Shown one piece after another: positions 1-8,000 of a stretch of DNA of 10,958 bases (positions are counted from its first letter, which is position 1; each line of letters starts with the position of its first letter). The DNA is taken from NCBI GenBank assembly GCA_001796785.1, contig MGNL01000062.1, positions 1 to 10,958 of the forward strand, given 5' to 3'. This stretch comes from Chloroflexi bacterium RBG_16_51_16 (GTDB lineage Bacteria; Chloroflexota; Anaerolineae; Anaerolineales; Villigracilaceae). The translations under genes were made by a program, and so were the position numbers. A model generated the notes under the pieces. That model made no database searches, was not told where the DNA came from, and worked only from the letters and a program-made list of their open reading frames with translations.

Positions 1-1088
1 TCTGCATGTATCGGCATGAGAAGACCTTCTATAACAAGACCGGTATCTTCTTGCGAGTAAAAGCCAATGACCCCGATTTGAAGAAAAAAGTATCTGAGGC
101 AAATGCATACAAGGTTAATTATGTGGGAATGGAATTTAGTCTCGATGGGTTTGCTGTTGAGGCGGACGGAGACCTTGCTAGTGCAGTCAAACAGATCCGA
201 TCCATCTCAAAACTTCCGCTAATAATTATTGGAACTGATCCTGTGGTTTTGGAGGCTGCACTTTCAACGATAACCGATGAGCAGACTCTGATTTATGCCG
301 CAGATGCCTCCAACTCAGAAGCGCTGGCAGGCATTGCAAAAAAATACAAGGCATCCCTTGTTTGTAAGGCAGAGACACTTGAAGCATTGGCTGATCTGAC
401 GCAGAAATTGCAAGCCGTCGGGGTTGATGATCTCGTACTTGACCTGGGTGGGAAAAATATGGCTGAGTGGCTGACGCTTGCCACTCAAACGAGGCGGTTG
501 GCGATCAAGAACAATTACCGTCCGCTAGGCTTTCCGACGATATTCTTCGCTGGACAAGTCGGTCCGGAGAAGGAAGCCGTCTACGCAGCCCAGGCAATTT
601 CCAAGTACACCGGGTTTCTTGTCTTGGATACCTTTGCGCCGGAAATGATTTATGCCCTGCTTGTGCTCAGGGAGAACATCTATACGGATCCGCAGAAACC
701 AATCCAGGTTCAACCCGGGATCTATGAGATTAATTCACCGAAACCAGAGAGCCCGGTGCTCATAACAACAAATTTTAGCATCACCTACTTTTCCGTCGCC
801 AATGAGGTTGAAAGCTCAGGATTGCCAGCCTGGCTGGTTGTAACCGACGCTGAGGGAATGTCGGTCCTGACTGCCTGGGCAGCCGGAAAATTTGATGCAG
901 AGCGGATAGCCAAAGCTATAAAGGGCTTCGATGTGGCAAACAAGGTCAGTAGGAAACGGATCGTCCTGCCAGGTCATGTAGCTGTGCTATCCGGAGAACT
1001 TGAAGAAGAACTATCGGGGTGGGAGATCCGAGTGGGACCGCGTGAAGCCGTTGACCTGCCTGCATTCATGAAGCAAGCCTTGAATTAG
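1..1088 (+). CDS. acsC: Corrinoid iron-sulfur protein large subunit (acetyl-CoA decarbonylase/synthase gamma subunit), 5'-truncated
   Basis: This is the large subunit of the corrinoid iron-sulfur protein, which carries the methyl group on cobalamin from methyl-tetrahydrofolate to acetyl-CoA synthase in the cytoplasm. The frame is open to the left edge. The Met at position 6 is not the true start: the segment RHEKTFY beginning there aligns with an internal stretch of known AcsC proteins (about 446 residues). Roughly 80 N-terminal residues, including the CxxC-type [4Fe-4S] domain, therefore lie upstream of the window. The visible part covers the TIM-barrel domain (for example QTRRLAIKN and ENIYTDPQKPIQV) and the C-terminal cobalamin-associated region (TTNFSITYFSV, LSVLTAWAAGKF, GWEIRVGPREA). 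It ends normally with TAG at 1086-1088. Family assignment is very secure. The archaeal counterpart is CdhE, but the neighbouring bacterial-type acsV and acsE argue for AcsC. Confidence 0.95.
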   Translation, partial: CMYRHEKTFYNKTGIFLRVKANDPDLKKKVSEANAYKVNYVGMEFSLDGFAVEADGDLASAVKQIRSISKLPLIIIGTDPVVLEAALSTITDEQTLIYAADASNSEALAGIAKKYKASLVCKAETLEALADLTQKLQAVGVDDLVLDLGGKNMAEWLTLATQTRRLAIKNNYRPLGFPTIFFAGQVGPEKEAVYAAQAISKYTGFLVLDTFAPEMIYALLVLRENIYTDPQKPIQVQPGIYEINSPKPESPVLITTNFSITYFSVANEVESSGLPAWLVVTDAEGMSVLTAWAAGKFDAERIAKAIKGFDVANKVSRKRIVLPGHVAVLSGELEEELSGWEIRVGPREAVDLPAFMKQALN

Positions 1089-1107
1089 ATTTCTTAATGG
1101 ATATAAG
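1080..1107 (+). promoter_or_regulatory. Possible sigma-70-like promoter ahead of acsV
   Basis: TTGAAT (1080-1085) and TATAAG (1102-1107) are separated by 16 bases and lie in the only sizeable gap between acsC and acsV. The elements resemble -35 and -10 boxes, but the region is AT-rich and such matches arise easily by chance. It could give acsV its own transcript, or acsV may simply be read through from acsC. Confidence 0.2.
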
Positions 1108-1153
1108 CTTTGATTTTGAACATTAAAAAGTAAATGCGTTCCGAATAGTTTAT

Positions 1154-3118
1154 ATGACCGATCATAAAGTAGTCTTCTCTGTCGAGAGCATTGAAAAAAA
1201 CATCGAAGTCAAAGTTCCCACTGGCACACTGCTTTCCGACGCCGCTGCCAAAGCTGGTGTTGAGATCGGTCAACCCTGCGGTGGACAAGGCCGGTGCGGA
1301 CGATGCTCAATCCAGGTCATGGAGGGAGATGTCCGCCGACGCAGCACCCTACGTCTCTCGCCAGAGAGTATCAGTCTGGGATATGCGCTGGCCTGCCAGA
1401 GTGTCGTCGAAGCTGATGTCCGCATTCAAGTTCCCAGCCAGGAGAAAATCGAAAGACGACTTGCCAGCGATCGGCAAGTGGCTGAGATCACTGTTCCGCA
1501 TGATTATGAGTACGTCCAGGACCAGACTATACGGCGGATTCATTTGAGCTTGACACCACCGAGTATGGATGACCAAACGGACGATCTCTCGCGGGTTAAT
1601 ACTGGAATTCGGACACAGCTTGGATTCGAGCAGGTTGAGATGTCGCTAAACCTGTTACAAAAAATCGGACCGGTCCTACGAGACGGCGATTGGAAAGTAA
1701 CAGGAATCGTTGATATGACCGAGCGGTTAAATGAATCGCAAGGCAATCGTTCCGTGAGATTGATTGATCTGACTCCCGGCCTCATAGATGAATTCTCCCC
1801 GCTATGGGCTATAGCGGTAGATATTGGTACGACAACCGTTACTCTTTGGCTCGTAGATCTCGTAAGTGGCCAGGTGAAAGCCCAAGTCGCGGAGTACAAC
1901 GGACAGATCGCACGGGGTGAGGACGTTATTTCCAGGATCATCTATGCGGGTAAAAACGGCGGCGCGATCGAAATGCGCACCCGTGTTCTTGAAACCATCA
2001 ATGGACTGCTTGATATTGCGTGCAAACGTATAAATATCAAACCGTCCCAGGTCGTAAAGGGCTGCATATCCGGAAATAGTGTCATGATGCACCTTTTATT
2101 GGGAATTCCGGCTGAAAGCATACGCATGTCACCCTTTATCACTACAGTGAACCACCTGCCTCACTTAACAGCACAAGAAGTTGGACTTGGTATTCAACCG
2201 GATGCCACTCTGATCTGCCTGCCGGGCGTGGCAAGCTATGTAGGAGCAGATATCACCGCAGGTGTCCTATCGTCAGCGCTCGATGAAGCTGAGAATGTGA
2301 GTCTGTTCCTGGATGTTGGAACCAATGGTGAAACAGTCCTGGGCAACCGGGATTGGCTGGTTGCCTGCGCATGTTCAGCCGGACCGGCTTTCGAAGGTGC
2401 TGGAGTGCAGAATGGCATGCGGGCGACCGCCGGAGCGATTGAAGAGGTTTGGATAAATTCCACCACATTGGAACCTACCTACCGCGTAATCGGGGGCGGT
2501 AAACCGAAAGGTATTTGTGGTTCAGGTTTGATCTCATTGCTCTCCGAAGCTTTCCTCACCGGGATCATCGATAAAGCTGGAAATATCGCCCTATCCAAGG
2601 ATCATCCAAGGATTCGCAAAGGTCGCTCGTCGGATGAATATGTAGTGGCATGGGGCTCAGAGACCGAAACCGGGCAGGATATCATCCTGACAAGGGTAGA
2701 CATCGATAATCTTATTCGAGCCAAAGCTGCAATTTATGCCGGCTTCACCGTCCTGGCGGAGAATGTCGGAATATCCCTTGAGACGGCTGACAAAGTTTTA
2801 ATCGGCGGTTCGTTTGGAAAATACATTAATGTTGAAAAAGCCATTCAAATCGGGTTGTTACCCGACCTGGAGTGGTCGCGCTTCGTATTTCTTGGTAACA
2901 CCTCAATTCGTGGAGCGTATGCAGCGTTGCTGGATTGGAAAAAGGAGGAAAGGATCTCACGGATCGCAAAACGCATGACATACATCGAACTATCCGCGGA
3001 TAATTCCTTTTATGAAGCGTTCACGTCCGCCCTCTTCCTGCCGCATACGGATATCAGTAAATTTCCTAATGTAGCCTTGGAATTGGCGTCCAAGGTCCCT
3101 GACCCAGGGGCCAGGTGA
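1154..3118 (+). CDS. acsV: Reductive activator of the corrinoid iron-sulfur protein (RACo), [2Fe-2S] plus ASKHA ATPase
   Basis: A 654-residue protein of the RACo/AcsV family, which uses ATP to drive an electron from its [2Fe-2S] cluster to Co(II) of the corrinoid iron-sulfur protein, returning it to active Co(I). The N-terminal ferredoxin domain has the plant-type ligand pattern C42, C48, C51 and C81 (PCGGQGRCGRC plus ACQS). After a linker (about 100-215) comes the acetate-kinase/Hsp70/actin-like ATPase region with AVDIGTTTVT (221-230), DVGTNGE (387-393), GICGSG (453-458) and IGGSFGKY near the C-terminus. The length fits characterised RACo proteins. Its position after acsC matches its target. 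The ATG at 1154 is the only reasonable start before the ferredoxin domain, but no convincing Shine-Dalgarno site precedes it (AATAGTTTAT), so it may be weakly translated. Related corrinoid methyltransferase activators (RamA-like) share parts of the fold, but the acs context decides the call. Confidence 0.95.
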   Translation: MTDHKVVFSVESIEKNIEVKVPTGTLLSDAAAKAGVEIGQPCGGQGRCGRCSIQVMEGDVRRRSTLRLSPESISLGYALACQSVVEADVRIQVPSQEKIERRLASDRQVAEITVPHDYEYVQDQTIRRIHLSLTPPSMDDQTDDLSRVNTGIRTQLGFEQVEMSLNLLQKIGPVLRDGDWKVTGIVDMTERLNESQGNRSVRLIDLTPGLIDEFSPLWAIAVDIGTTTVTLWLVDLVSGQVKAQVAEYNGQIARGEDVISRIIYAGKNGGAIEMRTRVLETINGLLDIACKRINIKPSQVVKGCISGNSVMMHLLLGIPAESIRMSPFITTVNHLPHLTAQEVGLGIQPDATLICLPGVASYVGADITAGVLSSALDEAENVSLFLDVGTNGETVLGNRDWLVACACSAGPAFEGAGVQNGMRATAGAIEEVWINSTTLEPTYRVIGGGKPKGICGSGLISLLSEAFLTGIIDKAGNIALSKDHPRIRKGRSSDEYVVAWGSETETGQDIILTRVDIDNLIRAKAAIYAGFTVLAENVGISLETADKVLIGGSFGKYINVEKAIQIGLLPDLEWSRFVFLGNTSIRGAYAALLDWKKEERISRIAKRMTYIELSADNSFYEAFTSALFLPHTDISKFPNVALELASKVPDPGAR

Positions 3119-3161
3119 ACAGGGTGCCATCCTGCTTGAAAATTGTAATCAAGGAGAAACT

Positions 3162-4085
3162 ATGTACATCATAGGCGAGAACATCCATATCATTTCCGAG
3201 AAAGTCAAAGAAGCTCTGGCTGCGAGGGACAGGGAGTTCTTCATGGACCTGGCAGTGCGCCAGGTTGAGGCGGGGGCAAAAGCGGTTGACATCAATTTGG
3301 GGCCGCGCAAAAAAGACTGGGCTGAGGTTTTTCCATGGATCGTCGAAACTGTAGAGACCGTTGTCGATGTTCCACTTTCAATTGATACAACGAATGTGGA
3401 TGGAATGGAAGCAGCTCTCAAATGCATAAAAAAGGCTCAACCCATTCTGAACTCAACCTCGGCAGAGCCTGAGCGACTGGAGAAGGTGCCTCTCCTAGCG
3501 AAAAAATACGGCGCGAAAGTTATCGCCTTGACCATGAAAACTGAAGGGATACCTGTCGAAGCAGATGCACGGGTCAATATTGCCGTCGAAACCCTCATCC
3601 CTCGAATGATGGAGATTGAGCTACCGATGGAGCAGCTCATCATCGATCCGCTGGTTTTAACGGTCAGTGGTTGCCAACAATACTGTCCGCATCTTATTGA
3701 GACTGTCAGGACACTTCAGTTCGCCTGGGACCCGACTCCAAATATCTCGGTTGGCTTATCCAATGTCTCGAATGCCGTACCAAATGAGAATCGACCGCTC
3801 ATCAACCGAGTGTATTGTGCAATGCTGATGGGCGTCGGACTGCAGATGATGATCGCAAATCCGTTCGACCAGGAACAAAACGACGTCATTCGTTGGATAG
3901 AGACCAAGGATAAGTCGACTCCCCTGGCTAAAGTCTATAACAAGATCGCTGAGCGAACATCTGCAGGGGAAGAACTACAGGTGGAAGATTTTGACCTGAA
4001 AGATGCAGACCAGGCAGCTATTTGGAAAACAACGCAGATCCTTCTCAATAAAGTGATCTACGCTGACGCGTATTTGATGAATTAG
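3162..4085 (+). CDS. acsE: 5-methyltetrahydrofolate:corrinoid/iron-sulfur protein methyltransferase (MeTr)
   Basis: This enzyme transfers the methyl group of methyl-tetrahydrofolate to Co(I) of the corrinoid iron-sulfur protein. The product is 307 residues with a pterin-binding TIM barrel. Folate-site residues known from Moorella MeTr are present: D75 (SIDTTN), N97 (LNSTS), D162 (IIDPL) and N201 (GLSNVSN, matching catalytic Asn199). The C-terminal helix TQILLNKVIYADAYL also matches Moorella. The protein is about 45 residues longer than the 262-residue Moorella enzyme. The extra material is an insertion at about residues 240-286, just before that last helix, not a tail. AAGGAG at 3151-3156 sits 5 bases before the ATG, a strong ribosome site. 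It lies 43 bases after acsV and 19 bases before the malic enzyme gene, so co-transcription is likely. MetH-type methyltransferase domains share the fold but are much larger. Confidence 0.95.
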   Translation: MYIIGENIHIISEKVKEALAARDREFFMDLAVRQVEAGAKAVDINLGPRKKDWAEVFPWIVETVETVVDVPLSIDTTNVDGMEAALKCIKKAQPILNSTSAEPERLEKVPLLAKKYGAKVIALTMKTEGIPVEADARVNIAVETLIPRMMEIELPMEQLIIDPLVLTVSGCQQYCPHLIETVRTLQFAWDPTPNISVGLSNVSNAVPNENRPLINRVYCAMLMGVGLQMMIANPFDQEQNDVIRWIETKDKSTPLAKVYNKIAERTSAGEELQVEDFDLKDADQAAIWKTTQILLNKVIYADAYLMN

Positions 4086-4093
4086 GATTTGAA

Positions 4094-4098
4094 AGGAG
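4094..4098 (+). promoter_or_regulatory. Ribosome binding site deciding the GTG start of malic enzyme
   Basis: AGGAG lies 6 bases before GTG at 4105. A competing ATG at 4100 is too close to this site and runs into a stop after ten codons in another frame, so GTG 4105 is the start. Confidence 0.75.
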
Positions 4099-4104
4099 AA
4101 TGCC

Positions 4105-5475
4105 GTGCTCGCAGATAAGAAATTCAACATAGATGAGCTCATGGCAAAAGCGCAGAAACCCTCTGCGGATGCCATGCGGCTTCATCCGTTCTATCGGGGA
4201 AAAATCGAGACAACACTTAAATGCACCGTGCATAGTTTCAACGACTTTGCCGTCTGGTATACACCTGGTGTTGCAGCACCATGCAAAGCTATTCAAGCCA
4301 ATCCTGAACTGGTTTATGAATATACGAATAAGTGGAATACCGTTGCTGTTGTCAGCGATGGTACCCGTGTCCTGGGCTTGGGGGATATCGGACCAAAGGC
4401 AGGACTGCCCGTTATGGAGGGGAAAGCTCTACTCTACAAATATCTGGGTGGCGTAGACGGGGTGCCGATCATGGTGGATACCAAAGATCCGGACGCGATC
4501 ATCAACCTAGTATTGATGCTGCAGCCAGGTTGGGGTGGTGTAAACCTTGAAGATATCAGCAATCCTAAATGCTTCTACATCCTGGACACTTTACGTGAAA
4601 AAGCTGAAATTCCGATCTGGCATGACGACCAGCAGGGTACAGCGACCGTAACGTTGGCCGCGTTAATAAACGCACTCAAGGTCGTCAATAAGAAGATGAG
4701 CGAAGTAAATATCACCTTCATCGGAAGTGGCGCCTCCAATGTCGCGTGTTCGCGCTTGATCTTCGGCTGGGGAGCTGATCCGTCGCGATGTACCGTGGTG
4801 GATAGCAAAGGTATCCTCGGCAAACATCGTAAAGACCTTGAAATGCGCAAAGCGGAATACAAGGACAAGTGGAAGCTCTGTAATATCACCAATGCACAAG
4901 GGCGGGAAGGTGATATGCCGGAAGCCATCCGAGGTGCGGATGTTGTTGTTGCGCTTTCCAAATCGGGTCCAGGCGTTATCGATGCACAATGGATCACAAA
5001 AATGGCCAAGGATTCGATCGTTTTTGTTTGTGCCAATCCGGTGCCTGAAATATGGCCGTGGGAAGCCAAGGCTGCCGGCGCCGCTGTGGTTGCAACCGGC
5101 CGGTCTGATTTCCCGAACCAGGTGAATAACTCACTGGGCTTTCCCGGTATTTTCCGAGGCACATTGGATGTGCGCGCAACTACCATTACGGATGAGATGT
5201 GTTTCGCAGCCGCCAAAGCCTTAGCCGACCATGTTCAAGACAAACTGGACCCCGAGCATATCCTGCCAGACATGGATGATTGGGAAGTGTTTCCCCGCGA
5301 GGCAGCCGCGGTTGCCATGAAAGCAATCGATCAGGATATTGCACGGATACACGTCAGTTATGAACAGGAATTCGAAACCGCAACGAAGATCATCCAGCGC
5401 TCACGCGACTTGACTAAAAGCATGATGGAGGACGGGTTCATCGCAGAACCGCCCGGCGAAGGGAACGGAGGTTGA
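4105..5475 (+). CDS. Malic enzyme, NAD(P)-dependent (malate to pyruvate plus CO2)
   Basis: A 456-residue short-form bacterial malic enzyme, which oxidatively decarboxylates malate to pyruvate with NAD(P) reduction. Catalytic features visible are Y52 in WYTPGVAAPC, K107 in PVMEGKALLY, metal ligands E149 and D150 (NLEDI), and D174/D175 in HDDQQGTA. The Rossmann domain has FIGSGASN (205-212), followed by D233 (VVDSKG) at the end of the second strand. The family signature GRSDFPNQVNN and GFPGIFRG is intact. D233 leans towards NAD but does not settle cofactor choice. There is no C-terminal phosphotransacetylase-like domain as in MaeB proteins. The start is GTG with a good AGGAG. The gene is tightly packed between acsE and the flavoprotein gene (one base before the next ATG), so it appears to be an operon member. 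That is not a standard place for malic enzyme. Confidence 0.93.
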   Translation: MLADKKFNIDELMAKAQKPSADAMRLHPFYRGKIETTLKCTVHSFNDFAVWYTPGVAAPCKAIQANPELVYEYTNKWNTVAVVSDGTRVLGLGDIGPKAGLPVMEGKALLYKYLGGVDGVPIMVDTKDPDAIINLVLMLQPGWGGVNLEDISNPKCFYILDTLREKAEIPIWHDDQQGTATVTLAALINALKVVNKKMSEVNITFIGSGASNVACSRLIFGWGADPSRCTVVDSKGILGKHRKDLEMRKAEYKDKWKLCNITNAQGREGDMPEAIRGADVVVALSKSGPGVIDAQWITKMAKDSIVFVCANPVPEIWPWEAKAAGAAVVATGRSDFPNQVNNSLGFPGIFRGTLDVRATTITDEMCFAAAKALADHVQDKLDPEHILPDMDDWEVFPREAAAVAMKAIDQDIARIHVSYEQEFETATKIIQRSRDLTKSMMEDGFIAEPPGEGNGG

Positions 5476-5476
5476 G

Positions 5477-6406
5477 ATGTACGATCTGATTATCATCGGT
5501 GGTGGGCCAGCAGGCCTTACTGCAGCCATTTACGCTCTCCGCAAAAGGTTGAATTTTCTATTACTTACGAAGGATCTGGGTGGTAAGACCAATTTTCACT
5601 TGGCGCTCCCGTGGATACAGGATTACCAGGTCATTCGCGGCTTGGAACTGGTTAACAAATTCCGCAGCGAGCTCGAATACCTGGACTTCGCCCGGCATAT
5701 GGAACCGGTTGAAAAAGTGAAAAATTCAGCCGACGGATTTGATGTGGTTACAAAAGGTGGAGCGGAATTGAGCGCCCGGGCTTTGATCATTGCTACCGGC
5801 GCCCGTCAGGTGCGGATGGACGTACCCGGTGAAAAAGAATTCACCATGAAAGGTCTTTGTTACTCTGCTCTATCCTATGCACCGTTGTGCATTGACAAGG
5901 AAACCATCGTTATTGGCGATGGCGAACTCGCTATAAGGTCCGCAGCGGAACTGTCAACCGTATCAAGGATCGTTCATCTGATCTGTAAGGAGACCAAAGG
6001 CTTATCAACGCCGCTTGGTGTGAAACTCCAGCAAGCGACTAATGTCGTCATCCATAAAGGAAGCACGGTTGTAGAAGTAAAAGGCGATCAATACGCCAGG
6101 AGCCTGCTGATTAAGAATCCGGATGGAATAGGTAGTGAGATCACGGCAGACGCCATTTTCGTCGAACAGGCTTTGACACCTATGTCGGATATGGTCAAAG
6201 ACGTGGTAGCTTTGGATTCTTCAGGAAGGATCGTCGTAGATAATGGAAATCGTACCAATGTGCCTGGTATTTTTGCCGCCGGTGATGTCACAAATTTATT
6301 TGCAGAACAAGTGCTGATTGCCATTGGAGAAGGTGCCAAAGCAGCGCTAAGTGCTTACGAATACCTCCTCCCCACTCTGGAGTTGAGTACTAAAGTGGAA
6401 AGTTGA
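5477..6406 (+). CDS. Thioredoxin-reductase-fold NAD(P)/FAD oxidoreductase lacking the redox CxxC
   Basis: A 309-residue two-domain flavoprotein of the thioredoxin reductase family. FAD binding is shown by IIIGGGPAGLTAA (5-17), the ATG motif (107-109) and the C-terminal GIFAAGDVTN (264-273). The pyridine-nucleotide domain has VIGDGELA (145-152), with the usual GGGxSA altered, and the HRRxxxR NADPH phosphate clamp is absent (VHLICKETKG instead), so NADH use is possible. Most telling, the redox-active CATC is replaced by SALS (130-133). Nearby C128 and C138 do not make a CxxC. It is therefore unlikely to reduce thioredoxin and more likely passes electrons directly from flavin to a partner, as ferredoxin:NAD(P) reductases of this fold do. 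GGAGG at 5467-5471 lies inside the end of the malic enzyme gene, 5 bases before the ATG, suggesting translational coupling. The next gene, a methylenetetrahydrofolate reductase, is a candidate partner (inference). Confidence 0.85.
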   Translation: MYDLIIIGGGPAGLTAAIYALRKRLNFLLLTKDLGGKTNFHLALPWIQDYQVIRGLELVNKFRSELEYLDFARHMEPVEKVKNSADGFDVVTKGGAELSARALIIATGARQVRMDVPGEKEFTMKGLCYSALSYAPLCIDKETIVIGDGELAIRSAAELSTVSRIVHLICKETKGLSTPLGVKLQQATNVVIHKGSTVVEVKGDQYARSLLIKNPDGIGSEITADAIFVEQALTPMSDMVKDVVALDSSGRIVVDNGNRTNVPGIFAAGDVTNLFAEQVLIAIGEGAKAALSAYEYLLPTLELSTKVES

Positions 6407-6426
6407 GAATATAGGAGAACTAACCC

Positions 6427-7914
6427 ATGCCTGGATTCACACCCGGTCGCCGGTGGCAACCACCTTACTTACCCTTCAAACGGGAGCCTTTTGACCGTCG
6501 CGCTTTGGCAACTCTTGAAAAAACGATCAAAGGCCCAGTCTTTGGATGCCGAATGTGCGGTAATTGTCTCTTGCAAGAGACAGCCTTCATCTGCCCCATG
6601 GAATGCCCAAAAGGTGCACGCAATGGACCATGCGGTGGCTCAACTGCAGAACATTGCTACGTGGATGAAACTCGCCCTTGTATCTGGTACAAGATCTACG
6701 ATCGTTCTTTTCGGCTGGGCAGGGAAGAGAAATTGTTAGAAGTTCTTCCACCCCTGGATTGGGATAAAACCGGAACAGAGACCTGGGGTGATGTTTTCAG
6801 GCAGGTTCGCAAGATGGGTACGGGTAAAGTGATATCCGGTTTATTATTTAAACCTGCTAAAACCAGATACGAAACCTGGGATGAAGTCTTTCGGACCGTC
6901 CGCGAGCCGGAATGGTGGCAGGGGGACAACCAGTATCATGCACCTAAATATTCGGAACCGGCGTCCGAGCTTGAAAAAAGGCTAAAGGCTGGCGAATTCG
7001 TCGTAACGGCAGAAGTGGCACCGCCAATCTCCTGTAAAACCGAAAAGATGTGCAAGAACATCGAATTGGTCAAGCCGTACGTGGCCGCCATCAATTTCAC
7101 AGATAATCCATCGGCAACCCCTCGCACTGCTTCCTGGGCGTGCTCAGCCCTTGCGGTTCAACAGGGCGCTGATCCGGTCATGCAAATCGCGGCGCGGGAC
7201 CGGACGCGGGTTGGATTGCAATCCGAGGTTATGGGTGCCTACGACCTTGGCATTCGCAATATTCTGTGCATATCCGGGGACAGCATGAAAATGGCTCCAC
7301 CCCCTAGGGGCAGGATGGACATCATCGACATCGATTCAATCCAGATGCTGTGGATATTGCGCCGGATGAGGGATGAGAATAAGTACCTGGATGGCCGAGA
7401 GATAAAAACCCCGCCCCGATACTTCCTGGGTGCGGCAGCCTCGCCGTTCGCCTCCGAACCAAAATTTCAAGCCATACGGGAGCATAAAAAAGTAAACGCC
7501 GGCGCCCAATTCTTCCAAACCAACCTGGTTTTCGATGTCAAGCATATGGAAATCTGGCTCAACGAATTGGCGAAACGAAGCATCCTGGATAAGGTATTTA
7601 TTTTGATAGGCATTACGCCTCTCAAAACCTTTAAGATGGCCAAATACATGAACGATGAAGTGCCGGGTGTTTCGATACCCGAATCCATCCTCTCCCGCAT
7701 GGAAGCTGCGGAGAAGGCAGGAAATGCACAGGAAGAGGGAGTCGCAATAGCCCTCGAGTTGATTGATGAGATCAAGAAATTTATTGGCCAAGGAGTGAAC
7801 GGGCTGCATATAATGGCCGTCGGTTGGGAGGAAATCGTTCCAAGGATCATCACAGAGGCGGATGTTTTACCGAAAGGATTCGTAGCTCCTGTTGCACCTG
7901 TAACTACCGGGTAA
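6427..7914 (+). CDS. Fused MetV-MetF methylenetetrahydrofolate reductase
   Basis: A 495-residue protein joining two subunits that are separate genes in Moorella. Residues 1-110 are the MetV-type (MTHFR C-terminal, Fe-S/zinc) domain with eight cysteines: C41, C44 and C47 (CRMCGNC), C56, C60, C69, C77 and C85. Residues about 185-480 are the MetF TIM barrel that reduces methylene-tetrahydrofolate to methyl-tetrahydrofolate on a flavin. It has E196 in TAEVAPP, equivalent to E. coli MetF Glu28, then D258 in ARDRTR near the folate/flavin site and ISGD (282-285). The linker holds two copies of a TW-x2-VFR-x-VR motif, 31 residues apart. AGGAG (6413-6417) lies 9 bases before the ATG. It supplies the substrate for AcsE in the same run of genes. 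The electron donor is unknown; the adjacent flavoprotein and the HdrC-like protein are candidates. Confidence 0.93.
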   Translation: MPGFTPGRRWQPPYLPFKREPFDRRALATLEKTIKGPVFGCRMCGNCLLQETAFICPMECPKGARNGPCGGSTAEHCYVDETRPCIWYKIYDRSFRLGREEKLLEVLPPLDWDKTGTETWGDVFRQVRKMGTGKVISGLLFKPAKTRYETWDEVFRTVREPEWWQGDNQYHAPKYSEPASELEKRLKAGEFVVTAEVAPPISCKTEKMCKNIELVKPYVAAINFTDNPSATPRTASWACSALAVQQGADPVMQIAARDRTRVGLQSEVMGAYDLGIRNILCISGDSMKMAPPPRGRMDIIDIDSIQMLWILRRMRDENKYLDGREIKTPPRYFLGAAASPFASEPKFQAIREHKKVNAGAQFFQTNLVFDVKHMEIWLNELAKRSILDKVFILIGITPLKTFKMAKYMNDEVPGVSIPESILSRMEAAEKAGNAQEEGVAIALELIDEIKKFIGQGVNGLHIMAVGWEEIVPRIITEADVLPKGFVAPVAPVTTG

Positions 7915-7990
7915 GCGCCGATCAACTCATTTATCGGTTATTAAGGGTCGAAAGATGACTCTGCCTGGTATGAAAATGGTTCCTTCAGTT

Positions 7991-7995
7991 GGAGG
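7991..7995 (+). promoter_or_regulatory. Ribosome binding site deciding the GNAT start
   Basis: GGAGG is followed 5 bases later by ATG at 8001. An in-frame TTG at 7989 would overlap this site, so the ATG is preferred. Confidence 0.75.
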
Positions 7996-8000
7996 GAAGA

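Noticed and set aside
6..8. ATG at position 6 as the start of acsC
   Set aside because: The residues after it match an internal part of AcsC, and the N-terminal Fe-S domain is missing, so the gene simply begins before the window.
4575..5216. A 213-codon open frame on the minus strand
   Set aside because: It lies entirely inside the malic enzyme gene, whose protein shows all family motifs; the antisense translation has no recognisable domain and no ribosome site was seen.
7336..7925. Two overlapping minus-strand open frames of about 150 codons
   Set aside because: Both are antisense to the MetF barrel of the fused reductase, which is clearly coding; they look like composition shadows.
7918..7937. 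Possible terminator hairpin (CCGAT/ATCGG) after metVF
   Set aside because: The stem is only 5 base pairs with a 10-base loop and no following U tract, so it does not support a terminator.
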